Positions 53,626-63,149 of a stretch of 64,000 nt of DNA are shown here, one piece after another. The notes under the pieces are model-generated. The model was not told the origin of the DNA, made no database searches, and saw only the letters and a list, made by a program, of their open reading frames with translations. Position 1 is the first letter of the stretch; every line of letters starts with the position of its first letter. Origin of the DNA: Prorocentrum cordatum (taxonomy: Eukaryota > Sar > Dinophyceae > Prorocentrales > Prorocentraceae); NCBI GenBank assembly GCA_963575745.1, contig CAUYUJ010018726.1:372496-436495 (forward strand), given 5' to 3'. A program made the translations under genes and the position numbers.

Positions 53626-54024
53626 GATCGGAGTCCAGGCGCGGGCGAATCGCCAGCGGCGGCAGCGCCCGCGGCGGCAGAGCCCGCGACCGCGGCGCCC
53701 GCGGCGCCGCTCGCGGCGCCCGTGCCGCTGCAGCCAGGGACGCAGGCCGCAGCGGAGACCCCAGCTCCGCTGGCCCCCGCGATGCCGCCGCTGGACACAG
53801 CATCCCAGCTGCAGCAGTCGCAGCCGCAGGCAGCCACGCAGACTGTCGTCGACAGCTTCGAAGGTCTAGCCTGCTGGAGCGGCGTGCCACAGAACTTGAG
53901 CGACGAGACCGTCAAGGCGATCCTCGGCAAGGAGATCGGGGGGTTCAGCAGCTCCGCCGTGGCGAAGGCGGACGAGCAGTTCGCGGAGCTCTTCAAGTCC
54001 AGGGGGGCTGCTCGACAACACGCG
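53626..54024 (+). CDS. Hypothetical gene, sixth block (Ala/Pro-rich then structured)
   Basis: An Ala/Pro-rich linker is followed by DSFEGLACWSGVPQNLSDET and EIGGFSSSAVAKADEQFAEL, stop TGA near 54025. The following block is in another frame, so a junction or frameshift lies near 54010-54060. Unknown function. Confidence 0.4.
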
Positions 54025-54058
54025 TGAGCCTGTTGAGGGTGATGATGGGGATGACGGC

Positions 54059-55033
54059 GCGATGGGCAGCCTCGGGCTGGCGAACAAGCGGGGCCTCCAC
54101 ATCGAGAACTTGCCTGGGAACGGCTTCAGGTTCTCGATGAAATCACCACTGGGGAAGCGCTTCTACTTGTGGCTGAAGAGCCACCAAGACGAGGCTGACA
54201 AATACTGGGAGAAGGCCGAATACGAGCAGAAGCAATACCGTAAGAAGTGGGCCGAGGTGAAGTTCAACGAGTACGACTCTTGGAGGGGCAAGAGGCGGGA
54301 TACGATGACTCGCAAGAGGGTCAGGGGCAGGCCAATGAACTTGGACCAGCTGATCGTTGCGCAAGGAGGCCATCGATCAGCCAGCGCAGTGCAGGGAGCT
54401 CTCAATTACGCATCCTGGGCAATTCGCGAGGGATGATCTGAGTGCGTCGAGTGGAACCCGAGGACCAAGAGGGTGGACTTCATCTTCGAGGAGAGGATCA
54501 ACGACCATGACGAGTCGACCCTTTGGAGGAACGAGGAGACCGAGCGCAACGCAAAGAAGCAGGCCGCTCAGTCCGCTGCCGAGTTGGAGACGCCCACCAA
54601 GGTCCCGATCGAACGGGCGCAAGGTGCAAGCAGCGAGACCGTGGATGCGGCGAAGGGAGACCAACCCGCTGGCAGCCAGGACGCGGTGACCAACGTCTCG
54701 GGCGGCGGCGCCGTGGCGAAGGGCAAAGCCAAAGGGAAAGACGGCAAAGGCAAGAGAGGCAAATGCAAGGGGAACAAAAACGACAAGAAGGGCAAGAAGC
54801 ATAACCACAGGGACAAGGACTGCTCCACGAACCCGAAGGCCGCCATCAAAATCGCGAAGGACACGCTCAGCTCGTACACGGTCATCAAGATGCGGGCTGA
54901 GAAGATGATCAAGAGCATCGGCGACGCCACGGACGGCTGGGGGAAGTTCCAGGCCTTCTCCAAGGACCTCGTCGACGCGGTGCAGGCCATGGAGCAGGCT
55001 TGCTCCACATTTGGATGGAGAGAGGGGCGATAG
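54059..55033 (+). pseudogene. Hypothetical gene, seventh block; same family as the gene at 24.2-26.4 kb
   Basis: Reads SPLGKRFYLWLKSHQDEADK, YRKKWAEVKFNEYDSW, LDQLIVAQGGHRSASAVQGA, then TGA at 54434-54436, and resumes in the same frame as SECVEWNPRTKRVDFIFEER. The arrangement (W..VK, GG...A...A, W-T-R-(D/E)-F) matches the 25.3-25.7 kb segment (FSVLVREEGG...WVRWDTWTKRAEFL). Then comes a Lys/Gly-rich linker (KGKAKGKDGKGKRGKCKG) and a helical end (YTVIKMRAEKMIKSIGDATD), stop at 55031-55033. The TGA replaces one residue of a conserved stretch, so this copy is probably dead unless read through. Confidence 0.55.
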
Positions 55034-55299
55034 GAAGGACGAGGAGGATGAGAGAGGAGGAGCAGAGAGGATGGCGAGGGGGAGGAAGAAAAGGAGCGGG
55101 AGGTGGATCAGAAGCGGAAGATCGGGAGGCGAAACAGGAAAATAGAGTGATAGCCTGAGAGGGGAAAGCGAGGGGCACGACGAGGATGAGAAGAGGAATA
55201 AGATAAGGAGGACGAGGAAGGAGGAGGAGGAAAAAAGGAGGAGGAAGAGGACCTTTCCTCCGCAGTCCTCCTTCCTCCGCCCATCTCCCCTGTGCCCCG
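55034..55299. repeat. GGA-rich polypurine tract
   Basis: GAGGAGGA sequence with AAAAGGAGG, then a short pyrimidine stretch before the next block. Confidence 0.8.
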
Positions 55300-55612
55300 A
55301 GGGCGTGGAGCAGCACGCGTTCATGCAGATGGCCTTGGCAATCGGCGTCGACAAGTGCAAGGACCCGCCCTAAGGAATTGCACGGCTGCCCAGCTCCTGA
55401 TAGAACCCCCTCGGGGGGGCCCTCGGGCCCTCGGATTGTTAGCCCCGCCCTGAGGCCCCTGGAGGCCGACCCCTCGCCATGAGCAGGGCGAGATGGAGGG
55501 GCGGGAGTTCGAAGAGGGCATTCGGAACATGGCTCAGATCTCGGAGCACGTCTCGAGTGTGCAGACCCAGATCGACAAACTGAACAGCATGAAGAGCCTC
55601 CCTGGAGCCTAG
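55300..55612 (+). CDS. Hypothetical gene, last two short blocks
   Basis: 55300-55373 encodes GVEQHAFMQMALAIGVDKCK with a TAA at 55371-55373. 55487-55612 encodes EFEEGIRNMAQISEHVSSVQ followed by TQIDKLNSMKSLPGA, stop TAG at 55610-55612. Helical, coiled-coil-like. They are probably the carboxy-terminal exons of the preceding block. Confidence 0.35.
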
Positions 55613-56107
55613 ATCGGGCTACTTTTCGCGCTGGTCTCGACCAGCCAGCCAGCTGCACGCTTGGGGTCTAGACGCATGCACGAGGGATTCTATAGTTGTG
55701 CAAGCGTCTCTGAGAAGCTTCCTACTCGAGTAGGATATCGCTGGCCTGTGATCGAGGTGATTGTCCGCTGGGGAGCGTGCGTTTGGATGAGAGGCGTCAG
55801 CCTCTTTGTTCAGGGGGTGAAAAGGGAGGATGAGGAGGAGGAGGAGGAGGAAGAGGATCAGGAGGAGGAGGAAGGCATGAGGAGGCGAGGAGGAGGAGGA
55901 CAAGGAGGCGAGGAGGCCCTACAATAGGGTTGGAATGAGCTCGTGACCCAATCATACATCACCATCAGTTAGTTCTTGTATTCAAATGCGTGCGCAACGG
56001 TTGTGCGACCAACAATTCTGCCCCAAAACAAACAACAACAATCAAATCAACAACAAAAACGTAAACGACAGAAAAAATACCCCCCCTGGGGAACCGAACA
56101 ACAAACG
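55613..56107. other. No gene recognised
   Basis: A GAGGAG tract lies at 55830-55900 and an A-rich stretch at 56020-56080. One short frame (SEKLPTRVGYRWPVIEVIVR) has no known relative. Confidence 0.4.
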
Positions 56108-56285
56108 GATTATACCGGGTACCTGCCGGGTACCTGCCGGGTACCTGCCGGGCACCTGCGGGGGGCAGGCCGGGCACCTACCGGGTGCATCCCGGGTACC
56201 CCCCCCCACCAAACCTGTGAAAACACATGGTTTTCTGGCGGGTACCTGGCGGGTACCTGGCGGGTACCTCGCGGGGGCCTCGAGG
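56108..56285. repeat. 11-bp GGGTACCTGCC minisatellite
   Basis: CCGGGTACCTG repeats from ~56113 and GGCGGGTACCT from ~56237. Each unit contains palindromic GGTACC. The same unit occurs at 51066-51110. Confidence 0.85.
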
Positions 56286-56419
56286 AGACCTCGCGAGACC
56301 CTCTGGAATGTATCGCAGGCGCCTGGCGGGCATGTGCGAACGCGTGCACCGGAGCATGTGCGAGCAAATGTGGAGCATGATGTGACACTCCGGCCTGCCA
56401 GAGTGTGGATCTGGCTCGA

Positions 56420-57141
56420 GCTATGGAGGATATCGATTGGAAATCGTCTTCATCCGACCTTGAGGAAGCGCCCGCGGCAGATGTAGCTGCGGAGTTGGAA
56501 TGTTCTCAGCCCCTAGTGACGCCAGAGCAGCTATGGGCTTCGGGGAGGTGCTACCCAGCGTTAAGGCTTGTATTGGAACGGCCCCAAACCTCGGAAAAAA
56601 GGCCAAACATCGCGCTAAAGACCTCAGGAAGAGGAGGAAGAGGATGAGGAATGATCCGAGGAAGGGTAGGCAGAGAGGAACGAGAAAAGGAACAGGCACG
56701 ATCGAGGGAGCCGCAAAGCGAATCTGTCGGGAAGGAGGGGGGCGAGGCAGGAGCGGGAGGACCGAAGGGAACAGGAAGAGAACCATGAGACATGAGACGG
56801 AGGGTGATACCACGTCGGAGGAATAGCGCGAAGGGCGGCCTCGTCGCCCGATGTTTGGCCGATACCCGCCCTCTGACCTTATGTTGCATCTCCAAAGGCA
56901 TGTGGGAGTCGATGTAATCCAGTCCCGCATTATGTACCATCGCGCAATGGAGGACCCCGTCACTCGGCGTTTTCAAGAGGCATATCTGGAGAGTACTGGA
57001 TTATTCAACTTGGTTGATGTCGCAGGACTCGGGGCCGAGCAACAGAGAGAATACTGTGAGTTCTGGAGAGGAATCGAGGAAAATAGCTCGAAGGAGCGTG
57101 GAGAGGGAAGGTGGCTGAAAGGAGGGGAGGGAGGGAGGTAG
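56420..57141 (+). other. Two possible hypothetical exons
   Basis: 56420-56640 encodes DIDWKSSSSDLEEAPAADVA. 56851-57141 encodes LMLHLQRHVGVDVIQSRIMY and LVDVAGLGAEQQREYCEFWR. Between them lies GGAAGAGG-rich DNA. Both look protein-like and match nothing I know. Confidence 0.35.
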
Positions 57142-57660
57142 AGGGCAGGGGGGGGTATGAGGGGGGCTGGCAACCCTAGGACGGACGCCCGAACAGAGAG
57201 ATGGCCTGCAAGAACGGGACCGCCCAGCCACAGACAACCCGATCGCAGTCGCAAGCGCCGCCCAGTCATCGACCACGCCGCCAGCATCGGGGGCAGCAAC
57301 ACAGACAGCCAGCCATCGGGCGCAACCATTCGGAGCCAGCCAGCGCGCAGCAGCCCTGAGGCCGTTAACCGTTCGTGAGCTTGAGGCCATGATTGGCTGA
57401 TGGGCAAGCATTTGATTGCACGTGCAGCGATATTGATGAAAGGTGACGGTGGGGGTCTATTCGGTCGAGGGTGACGGGGGAGGTCTATTCGCTCGACCCG
57501 CCATTGCGTTGCACAGGCACATGTGCCAAGTCTAGGGGAGCCCTCGAATGTCTGGGTACTGGATAAACACCCACGCCTATATATATGCGTTGTACTTGTA
57601 CGGAAATCTCGGCACGCGTTTCGGTGAAGGCCGCTCGTCCTGAGGTCCTCGTTTGCCTCT
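57142..57660. other. Flank of DIRS-like copy 3, no gene
   Basis: GGTCTATTCG(G/C)TCGA with GGGTGACGGGGG is duplicated at ~57440-57500. CCAGCC-rich sequence precedes it. No inverted terminal repeat could be matched to the element's other end. Confidence 0.4.
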
Positions 57661-57715
57661 GGTCTCATCCGTCAACACGGTGGCTCAAAGCAAAGCAGGG
57701 CGTCGGGCCTCTCGC

Positions 57716-58228
57716 ATGGCTGGGCCCTTCGCCGTGCGAGTCCTGGAGTGGGCGGGCGGCGTGGCGGGCGCCTACCTGTCGCGGTGCCCCGCCTGCCCCG
57801 CGGTGCCCGACTGCCATTGCGCGGCGTGCCCGGCTTGCCCGGCACTGGCTTCGTGCTCGCGCCCGCCGTGCCCGGCGTGCCCGGGCTGCCCGGGCGGGGC
57901 CGCCGCGCCGGCAGCGCCGGCTTGGCCCCCGCCGGAGAGCCAGAGCTGCCCCGCGCCGACGGAGGTCGAGCGCGGCGGCGCTCCGGCCTGGGGCGGGCTG
58001 GGGCCAGGGTGGTGGCTGGTGTTCGGCGTGCTGCTCGGGTGCCTCCTCGGCGTGCTCGGCCAGGCGGTGGTGCGCGGGGGGGTGAGCTGCGCCAGGCGGC
58101 TGACGAAGGGCGAGGATGGCAGCGGCGCCGCCGAGGGCGAGGGAGTGGGCCTTCGTCCTGTACGGCGACGACGAGCACTTGTGGCACCAGAGGCTGATTC
58201 TGGGGCTCGTGGGGTTGTCGGATTCTAG
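57716..58228 (+). CDS. Small Cys-rich, probable single-span membrane protein (copy 3)
   Basis: From the ATG at 57716 the product has ten Cys within about 37 residues, mostly as CPAC/CPGC pairs (~57781-57893; for example CPACPAVPDCHCAACPAC). A Pro/Ala linker and a hydrophobic segment GWWLVFGVLLGCLLGVLGQA (~58009-58075) follow, then an Arg-rich tail. Its end overlaps the gag-like start at 58116. A similar Cys-cluster-plus-hydrophobic order exists in copy 2. Function unknown; zinc binding or a disulphide-rich membrane protein are both possible. It is not a usual component of DIRS elements as I know them. Confidence 0.55.
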   Translation: MAGPFAVRVLEWAGGVAGAYLSRCPACPAVPDCHCAACPACPALASCSRPPCPACPGCPGGAAAPAAPAWPPPESQSCPAPTEVERGGAPAWGGLGPGWWLVFGVLLGCLLGVLGQAVVRGGVSCARRLTKGEDGSGAAEGEGVGLRPVRRRRALVAPEADSGARGVVGF

Positions 58229-59366
58229 CTACGTCATCCTGACCCCCGACGGCGACGTCTACGCGGAGGACTACGGGGACGACAGCGTGGATGTGGCCGC
58301 CGTCCGCTTCTCCGGGGCGTGGGCCGCGGTGCCCGCTGGGGTGCCTCCTGAGCGGGTGTACCGTTTCAGACAGCAGCCGACGGCTCAGGAGCGGGCGCGG
58401 GCGCTGGCCGACGCCCAGGCCGAGGCCCAGGCCGAGTGCCAGCGGATCGCCGCCGCTCGGGGCGATCCGGGGCTGCTGGCGAACCTCGTCTTTTTGCGGC
58501 CGCTGCCGGTGCCGGGCGGGGCTGCGGCTGCGCCGCGGGCTCCTCGCATCGGGCCTCTGCAGGGGGCTGCGCCAGGCGCTGCCGCGGGGGCTCCTGTCGC
58601 GGAGTGGCGCGCGGCGATGGCGGCCGGGCCCTTCCGGTACGGCGACGTCGTGACGGACCACGCGCGGAGCGGGCTGGCCGTCGGCAAGCGTGACATCCAC
58701 GTACTCCCGGATGGCGTCGGGATCTTCGTCGAGCACGTGGACCCGGCCGACGAGGCCGAGTTCTTCGATCGGGCGGTCGCCACGGATGCGCGGATCACGC
58801 CGATCCGCCGCAACCGCCAGGACAGGCGGGAGCGGACCTGGGCGGAGATGACGGCCGTGCTGAAGCAGGAGAGCTTCGGTGCCGACTGGCAGCTGCCGGG
58901 GCCGCGCTCCAGTTTGTGGTGCATAGAGTTCATCAACCAGGAGGGGAGTGGGCTGCTGGGCCACCACGAACGTTTCAAGACGGCCTGCCGTCTCGACTGG
59001 AACTCGTGGGGCGTCTTCGAGCATTTCAACATATGCCAGGCCCTGACCCAGGGGCTGCTGGTGGACCAGCTGGACGGGAGCAACCTGATCATGGTCGAGT
59101 ACCAGTTCCGGCGGCTCCAGACGATAGAGTTCGGCCACTCCGAGCGGGCGAGGGAGGCGGAGTCGAAGAGCTACCAGGGGAAGATGTCGTTGGAGGAGCA
59201 GCACGCGTTCGCGGGGACCACGAGGGCGTCGTCGACGCTCATGATCTGCCCGGAGCTGCTGGACTACGTCCGCACCGAGGTGGAGCGGGAGGCGAAGCTG
59301 GCCAAGAACCTGAGAGTTGCACGAGAAGAGCGGGAGGCCCTCCGCAAAGGGCCCAAGGAGAAATGA
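58116..59366 (+). CDS. gag-like protein (copy 3)
   Basis: 416 codons from the ATG at 58116. Amino-terminal part: EWAFVLYGDDEHLWHQRLIL, YVILTPDGDVYAEDY and VYRFRQ, shared as motifs with copy 2. Middle: an Ala-rich linker, then YGDVVTDHARSGLAVGKRDI, DARITPIRRNRQDR and DWQLPGPRSSLWCIEFI. End: DQLDGSNLIMVEYQFRRLQT and a charged helix to the stop at 59364-59366. No zinc knuckle. Probable particle or nucleic-acid-binding protein of the element by position; the family is multicopy in dinoflagellates. The stop overlaps the next start (ATGA). Confidence 0.7.
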   Translation: MAAAPPRAREWAFVLYGDDEHLWHQRLILGLVGLSDSSYVILTPDGDVYAEDYGDDSVDVAAVRFSGAWAAVPAGVPPERVYRFRQQPTAQERARALADAQAEAQAECQRIAAARGDPGLLANLVFLRPLPVPGGAAAAPRAPRIGPLQGAAPGAAAGAPVAEWRAAMAAGPFRYGDVVTDHARSGLAVGKRDIHVLPDGVGIFVEHVDPADEAEFFDRAVATDARITPIRRNRQDRRERTWAEMTAVLKQESFGADWQLPGPRSSLWCIEFINQEGSGLLGHHERFKTACRLDWNSWGVFEHFNICQALTQGLLVDQLDGSNLIMVEYQFRRLQTIEFGHSERAREAESKSYQGKMSLEEQHAFAGTTRASSTLMICPELLDYVRTEVEREAKLAKNLRVAREEREALRKGPKEK

Positions 59367-61720
59367 CTCCTGACTCGCGCCGGCTGGGCCCTTCAGGGGC
59401 GGGGCCCAGCCGCCTGCCGAGCCCCAGGCCGCCCCCCGCTGGTGGCCGCAGTTTTGACGCGGGTGACGACCGCCATGTTCCTCGCGATCTTTTTCCTCTG
59501 CCACGTCGGCCAGTCGGCGCCTTCTCCGGAGAGGCAGGTGCTGTTAGCCGGTCGGTGCGGCAGCGGGTTGGCGCGCGTGCTGCTGTGGAGCTGGACTGTG
59601 ACCGAGCGGTGCGCAGCCTCAACGGGATGTTCTCGCATGCGCCTCAGCCGGCTCTTGGCCAGGGCGCGCCAGCCTGTGCTTTCGTCTCGCGCGCGCAGCG
59701 CGAGGCCATCGACTTCGTCGAGGAGTCGGCGCGGGCCCTGGGAGCGCCGCCCCCGGGGCTCACCCCCGCAGAGGCTCTTCGGAAGCTTCGCGTGGCGAGC
59801 TGGTACGACGTGGACTCTGCCAAGCTCGGATCCTACCGCCCCGACGCGATCTCACTGCCCTCTGGCACGGTTCGGCCGATTCCGCTGGAGACTCTGTGGG
59901 GGAGCGGCGGGAGTGACACCGTGAAGGATTTTATATCACAGAATTTGCTGTGCTCCGAGAGGGCGAAGCAGCGACTGCAGGGCGTGGGGCTGGAGCGGGC
60001 GTACTCTGACCCAGCCTTGCGGCGTCGGGGTGCTTATGAGGAATTCATTCGTATGTTGCAGGAGCGTGGCCTCGTCGACTTCGCCGAGTCTGGCATCGAG
60101 TCCGTCGAGGCCTTCTTCGTGGAGAAGAAGGACCAGAGGCTGCGCATGGTGATAGACTGCCGGAGGGCCAACGCTTGGTTCGCCGAGCCGGCCGGGGTGA
60201 GCCTGTGCACGGGCGATGCCCTTTCGAGGTTGGAGCTCGGCCTCAACGACGAGCTCCACATCCAGGGTGCCGACCTCAGCGACGCGTTCTACCACATGGG
60301 CTTGCCTGAGGAGCTGAGGGGGTACTTCTCCTTCCGGCCCGTGCGCGCCTCGGCGGTGGGCATCAAGCTCCTCGGCGGGAAGCCACTCGGCCGGGGCGCT
60401 CTTGTCACGCCGCGGCTGGCCGTGCTGCCGATGGGGTGGAGCTGGGCGCTGTGGTGGTGCCAGCGCGTGCACGAGCGCACCAGCGTCGAGGCCGGCGCTT
60501 GTCCCGAGCTGCGGATCGCTGATCGCCGGCCGCCGCCGCCGATGACGCCGGGCGCCCACCTGGAGTACGTCGACAACTTCATCGCGATCGGCACCGACTC
60601 CGAGTGGGTGGCGGCGCTCGTGCGGCGCGTGTCTGACGCGCTGCGTGCCCGCGGGCTCGAGGTGAAGGCCGAGGACCATGCTGGTGAGCTGCCTGGTGAG
60701 TCGGAGGCGCTGGGGTGGTGCATTGACCGAGGACGGTGCATCGTGCGGCCCACGCGGGCCCGGCTGTGGCGTGCGCGCCTGGCCGTTCGAGGTGTCCTCG
60801 GCCGTGGCCGTCTTCGGGGACGCGACCTCGAGAAGCTCCTCGGGCATCTGGTATTTATATCTCTTATCAAGCGCGAGGGCATGTCTTTGTTCTGGAGCTG
60901 CTACGCCTTTGTCCGCAAGTGCTACGACAAGGAGACCGGACTTTGGCCGGCTGTGCGGCGTGAGCTGGAGTACTGGGACGGCATCGCACACCTCTTGTGG
61001 CGCAGCCTCCGTTCGCCTTGGACTGACGAGCTCATCGTGGTCGACGCGAGCGAGTGGGGCATCGGGGCTTGCGCTGCCCCTGCCCCCGTTTCGCTGGTGC
61101 AGAGGCTGGGCCACGTCTCCGAGCGCTGGAGGTGGCACCATGGGCTGGCCGGCTCCGCGCCACGCCGGCACGCGGGGGCCGCGGCGGCCGCCGCTGCGCT
61201 GGCGGGCGACCCCGCCGACGCTGCGCCGTGGATGCTGGGAGCGGAGGCGGTCGCGGCCGCGGGCTTTCCTCCGCGGCATGCCGGCGGCGACGGGCTGGGG
61301 GGGGAGGATTCCGCCCTCCATAGTCACAACCCCCAGGCCCAGGCCGCCGGCGCAGCCGAGGGGGCCGCCGGGAGCGCGTTCGACGAGGTGCCGCCGGACG
61401 TGATCAAGCTGCCCTGGCGCACCGTGGGGCGCCACCGCTGGCGCTGGCCGGAGGAGAGCATGCCGGTCGCCGAGGCGAGGGCCGTGCTGCACGGGCTCCA
61501 GCATCTCGTGAGGGCCTCGCGGCACCGCGGTCGGCGCGTCGTGGTGCTGGGCGACTCCTTGAGCGCGGCCGGGGCCGTGGATCGTTTCAGGAGCAGTTCT
61601 TGTAAAATGCTCCGAGTCACTCAGGCCATCGCCGCCGTCACCCTCGTCACCGCCACTACCCTCCACTACCGCTGGCTGCCCTCAGAGTGGAATGCAGCCG
61701 ACAACCCCTCGAGGGGGCGT
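59363..61720 (+). CDS. Reverse transcriptase / RNase H (copy 3)
   Basis: From the ATG at 59363, after a ~90-residue extension. RT: AFFVEKKDQRLRMVIDCRRA, GADLSDAFYHMGLPEELRGY (motif A, Asp codon 60272-60274), LPMGWSWALWWCQ (motif B), EYVDNFIAIG with YVDN at 60566-60577 (motif C). Thumb: LEKLLGHLVFISLIKREGMS. RNase H: LIVVDASEWGIGAC (Asp), VAEARAVLHGLQH (Glu), VVLGDSLSAAGAV (Asp), LPSEWNAADNPSRG (final Asp), so all four acidic residues are kept. The frame stays open to 63790, but the recombinase is encoded in another frame. RT motif C lacks the second Asp in all three copies. Confidence 0.9.
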
Positions 61721-63149
61721 TTCTCCCCCTCGACCCCCCAGCCGCTGCTGCCACGGACCAAGGCTGGTGCGGCAGGGCCAGTCGCCGCTGGGCCGCCCGG
61801 GAAGCCTGCCGATGTTGGCGCGGGCGCGGCCGCCCGCGGCGCCGCCGCGCACCCCGACGGCCTCGGCGACGCTGACCCGGTCTACGTTCAGGCCTCCGGG
61901 GACGTCGAGGCCGCCAGCCGCCGTGCGCGTCGCCGGGCCGCCGCTGCCCTCGGGCCCGGGCGCGCCCGCTCGGCGCGCGGCGGCTCTGGCGAGGGGCCCG
62001 CGGCGGCGTCCTGCCGCGGCGAGCCCGCCCGCCAAGAGGCGGCGTCGGGTGGCGGCGACTGCGGCGGCGGCGGCGCGCCGGCGCTCCGCTGCCGTGCAGC
62101 TGCCGGGCCTGAGCGTGCTGGAGACGGGGTCGATCACGGCGGCGACGCGGGCGCAGTACGTGGAGGCCTTCGACGGCTTCCAGGCTTGGATGGCACGGCG
62201 GGGCGTGCAGCCCACGACGCTGGACGACTACGACGAGCAGCTGGTCCTCCGCCTGGACGAGCTCTACCTGGACGGCGAGGGGATCGGGGCCGGGCAGAAG
62301 CTCTTCGCGTCGGTGCTCTTCTTCCTGGGGCTGACGAAGGCGGCGGGCTCGCCGATGGCGCGAGCGCGGCGGGCGCTGCGCGGGTTCCGTCGGCTGGCGC
62401 CGCCTACCTCGCGGCTCCCGCTCCCCTTCGAGTTGCTGGGCGCGCTGGTGAACTACCTCGTGAGCGTCTCGAAGCTCGAGGCGGCACTCGTGCTGTGGCT
62501 GAGCTTCGAGCTGTACCTGCGCCCAAGCGAGCCGTACCACATCCGGGCCACCGACTTGGTTCGCCCGGCTCGCGGCCGCCTGGGGCACGACAGCTGGAGC
62601 GTGACTCTGCACGCCGCCGAGACGGAGGTGCTCTCGAAGACCGCCGAGTACGACGAGGCGCTGAAGCTGGACCTGCCGCGGCAGGAGCTGCTGGGCCCGG
62701 CGCTGGAGGCTTCAGTGGCCGCGCGGCTCGGCCCCGACTGGCGGAGGCCTCGCCCCGCGGCAGCGCGCGGCGCCGCCGCGGGCGGCCGCGCGAGCGGCGC
62801 GGCCCCGGAGCCTCTGCTGTTCGTGATCACGCAGCGCGAGGTCTCGAGCGCCCTCTCGGCCGCCGCCAGGGCCCTCGGGATCGAGAAGTTCCTGCCCGGC
62901 CTGCACCCTTACATGCTCAGGCACGGGGGCGCGTCTCACGACTACGGCAGCAAGGCCAGGTCCCTCGTCGACGTCCAGCGCAGAGGCCGGTGGCAGTCGT
63001 GGCATTCGGTCCGCCGATACGAGAAAGGCGCTCGCCTGTCGCAGGTGCTGCAGATGGTGCCCGCTGCGATGCAGGACCACGCAGCGCGGTGCGCCGACTC
63101 GCTCGGCGCGATCGTGTCTGGCCGGCGCTGCCCATTTACGCCTCCCTGA
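61692..63149 (+). CDS. Tyrosine recombinase (copy 3)
   Basis: The true amino terminus is uncertain; homology starts about 62100 with GSITAATRAQYVEAFDGFQA. Box I: LWLSFELYLRPSEPYHI (Arg codon 62520-62522). Box II: HPYMLRHGGASHDY (Arg 62919-62921; Tyr at the usual His position, His following the Arg). Box III: RGRWQSWHSVRRYEKGARL, with the nucleophilic Tyr at 63018-63020. Stop at 63147-63149. In DIRS-order elements this enzyme integrates a circular cDNA by site-specific recombination. It overlaps the open RT frame and needs re-initiation, frameshifting or a separate mRNA. Confidence 0.85.
   Translation: MQPTTPRGGVSPPRPPSRCCHGPRLVRQGQSPLGRPGSLPMLARARPPAAPPRTPTASATLTRSTFRPPGTSRPPAAVRVAGPPLPSGPGAPARRAAALARGPRRRPAAASPPAKRRRRVAATAAAAARRRSAAVQLPGLSVLETGSITAATRAQYVEAFDGFQAWMARRGVQPTTLDDYDEQLVLRLDELYLDGEGIGAGQKLFASVLFFLGLTKAAGSPMARARRALRGFRRLAPPTSRLPLPFELLGALVNYLVSVSKLEAALVLWLSFELYLRPSEPYHIRATDLVRPARGRLGHDSWSVTLHAAETEVLSKTAEYDEALKLDLPRQELLGPALEASVAARLGPDWRRPRPAAARGAAAGGRASGAAPEPLLFVITQREVSSALSAAARALGIEKFLPGLHPYMLRHGGASHDYGSKARSLVDVQRRGRWQSWHSVRRYEKGARLSQVLQMVPAAMQDHAARCADSLGAIVSGRRCPFTPP

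Noticed and set aside
57672-61666. Very long minus-strand open frames (over 570 codons) under DIRS-like copy 3
   Set aside because: They mirror the GC-rich plus-strand genes, show no motifs, and the plus strand carries all RT, RNase H and recombinase signatures.
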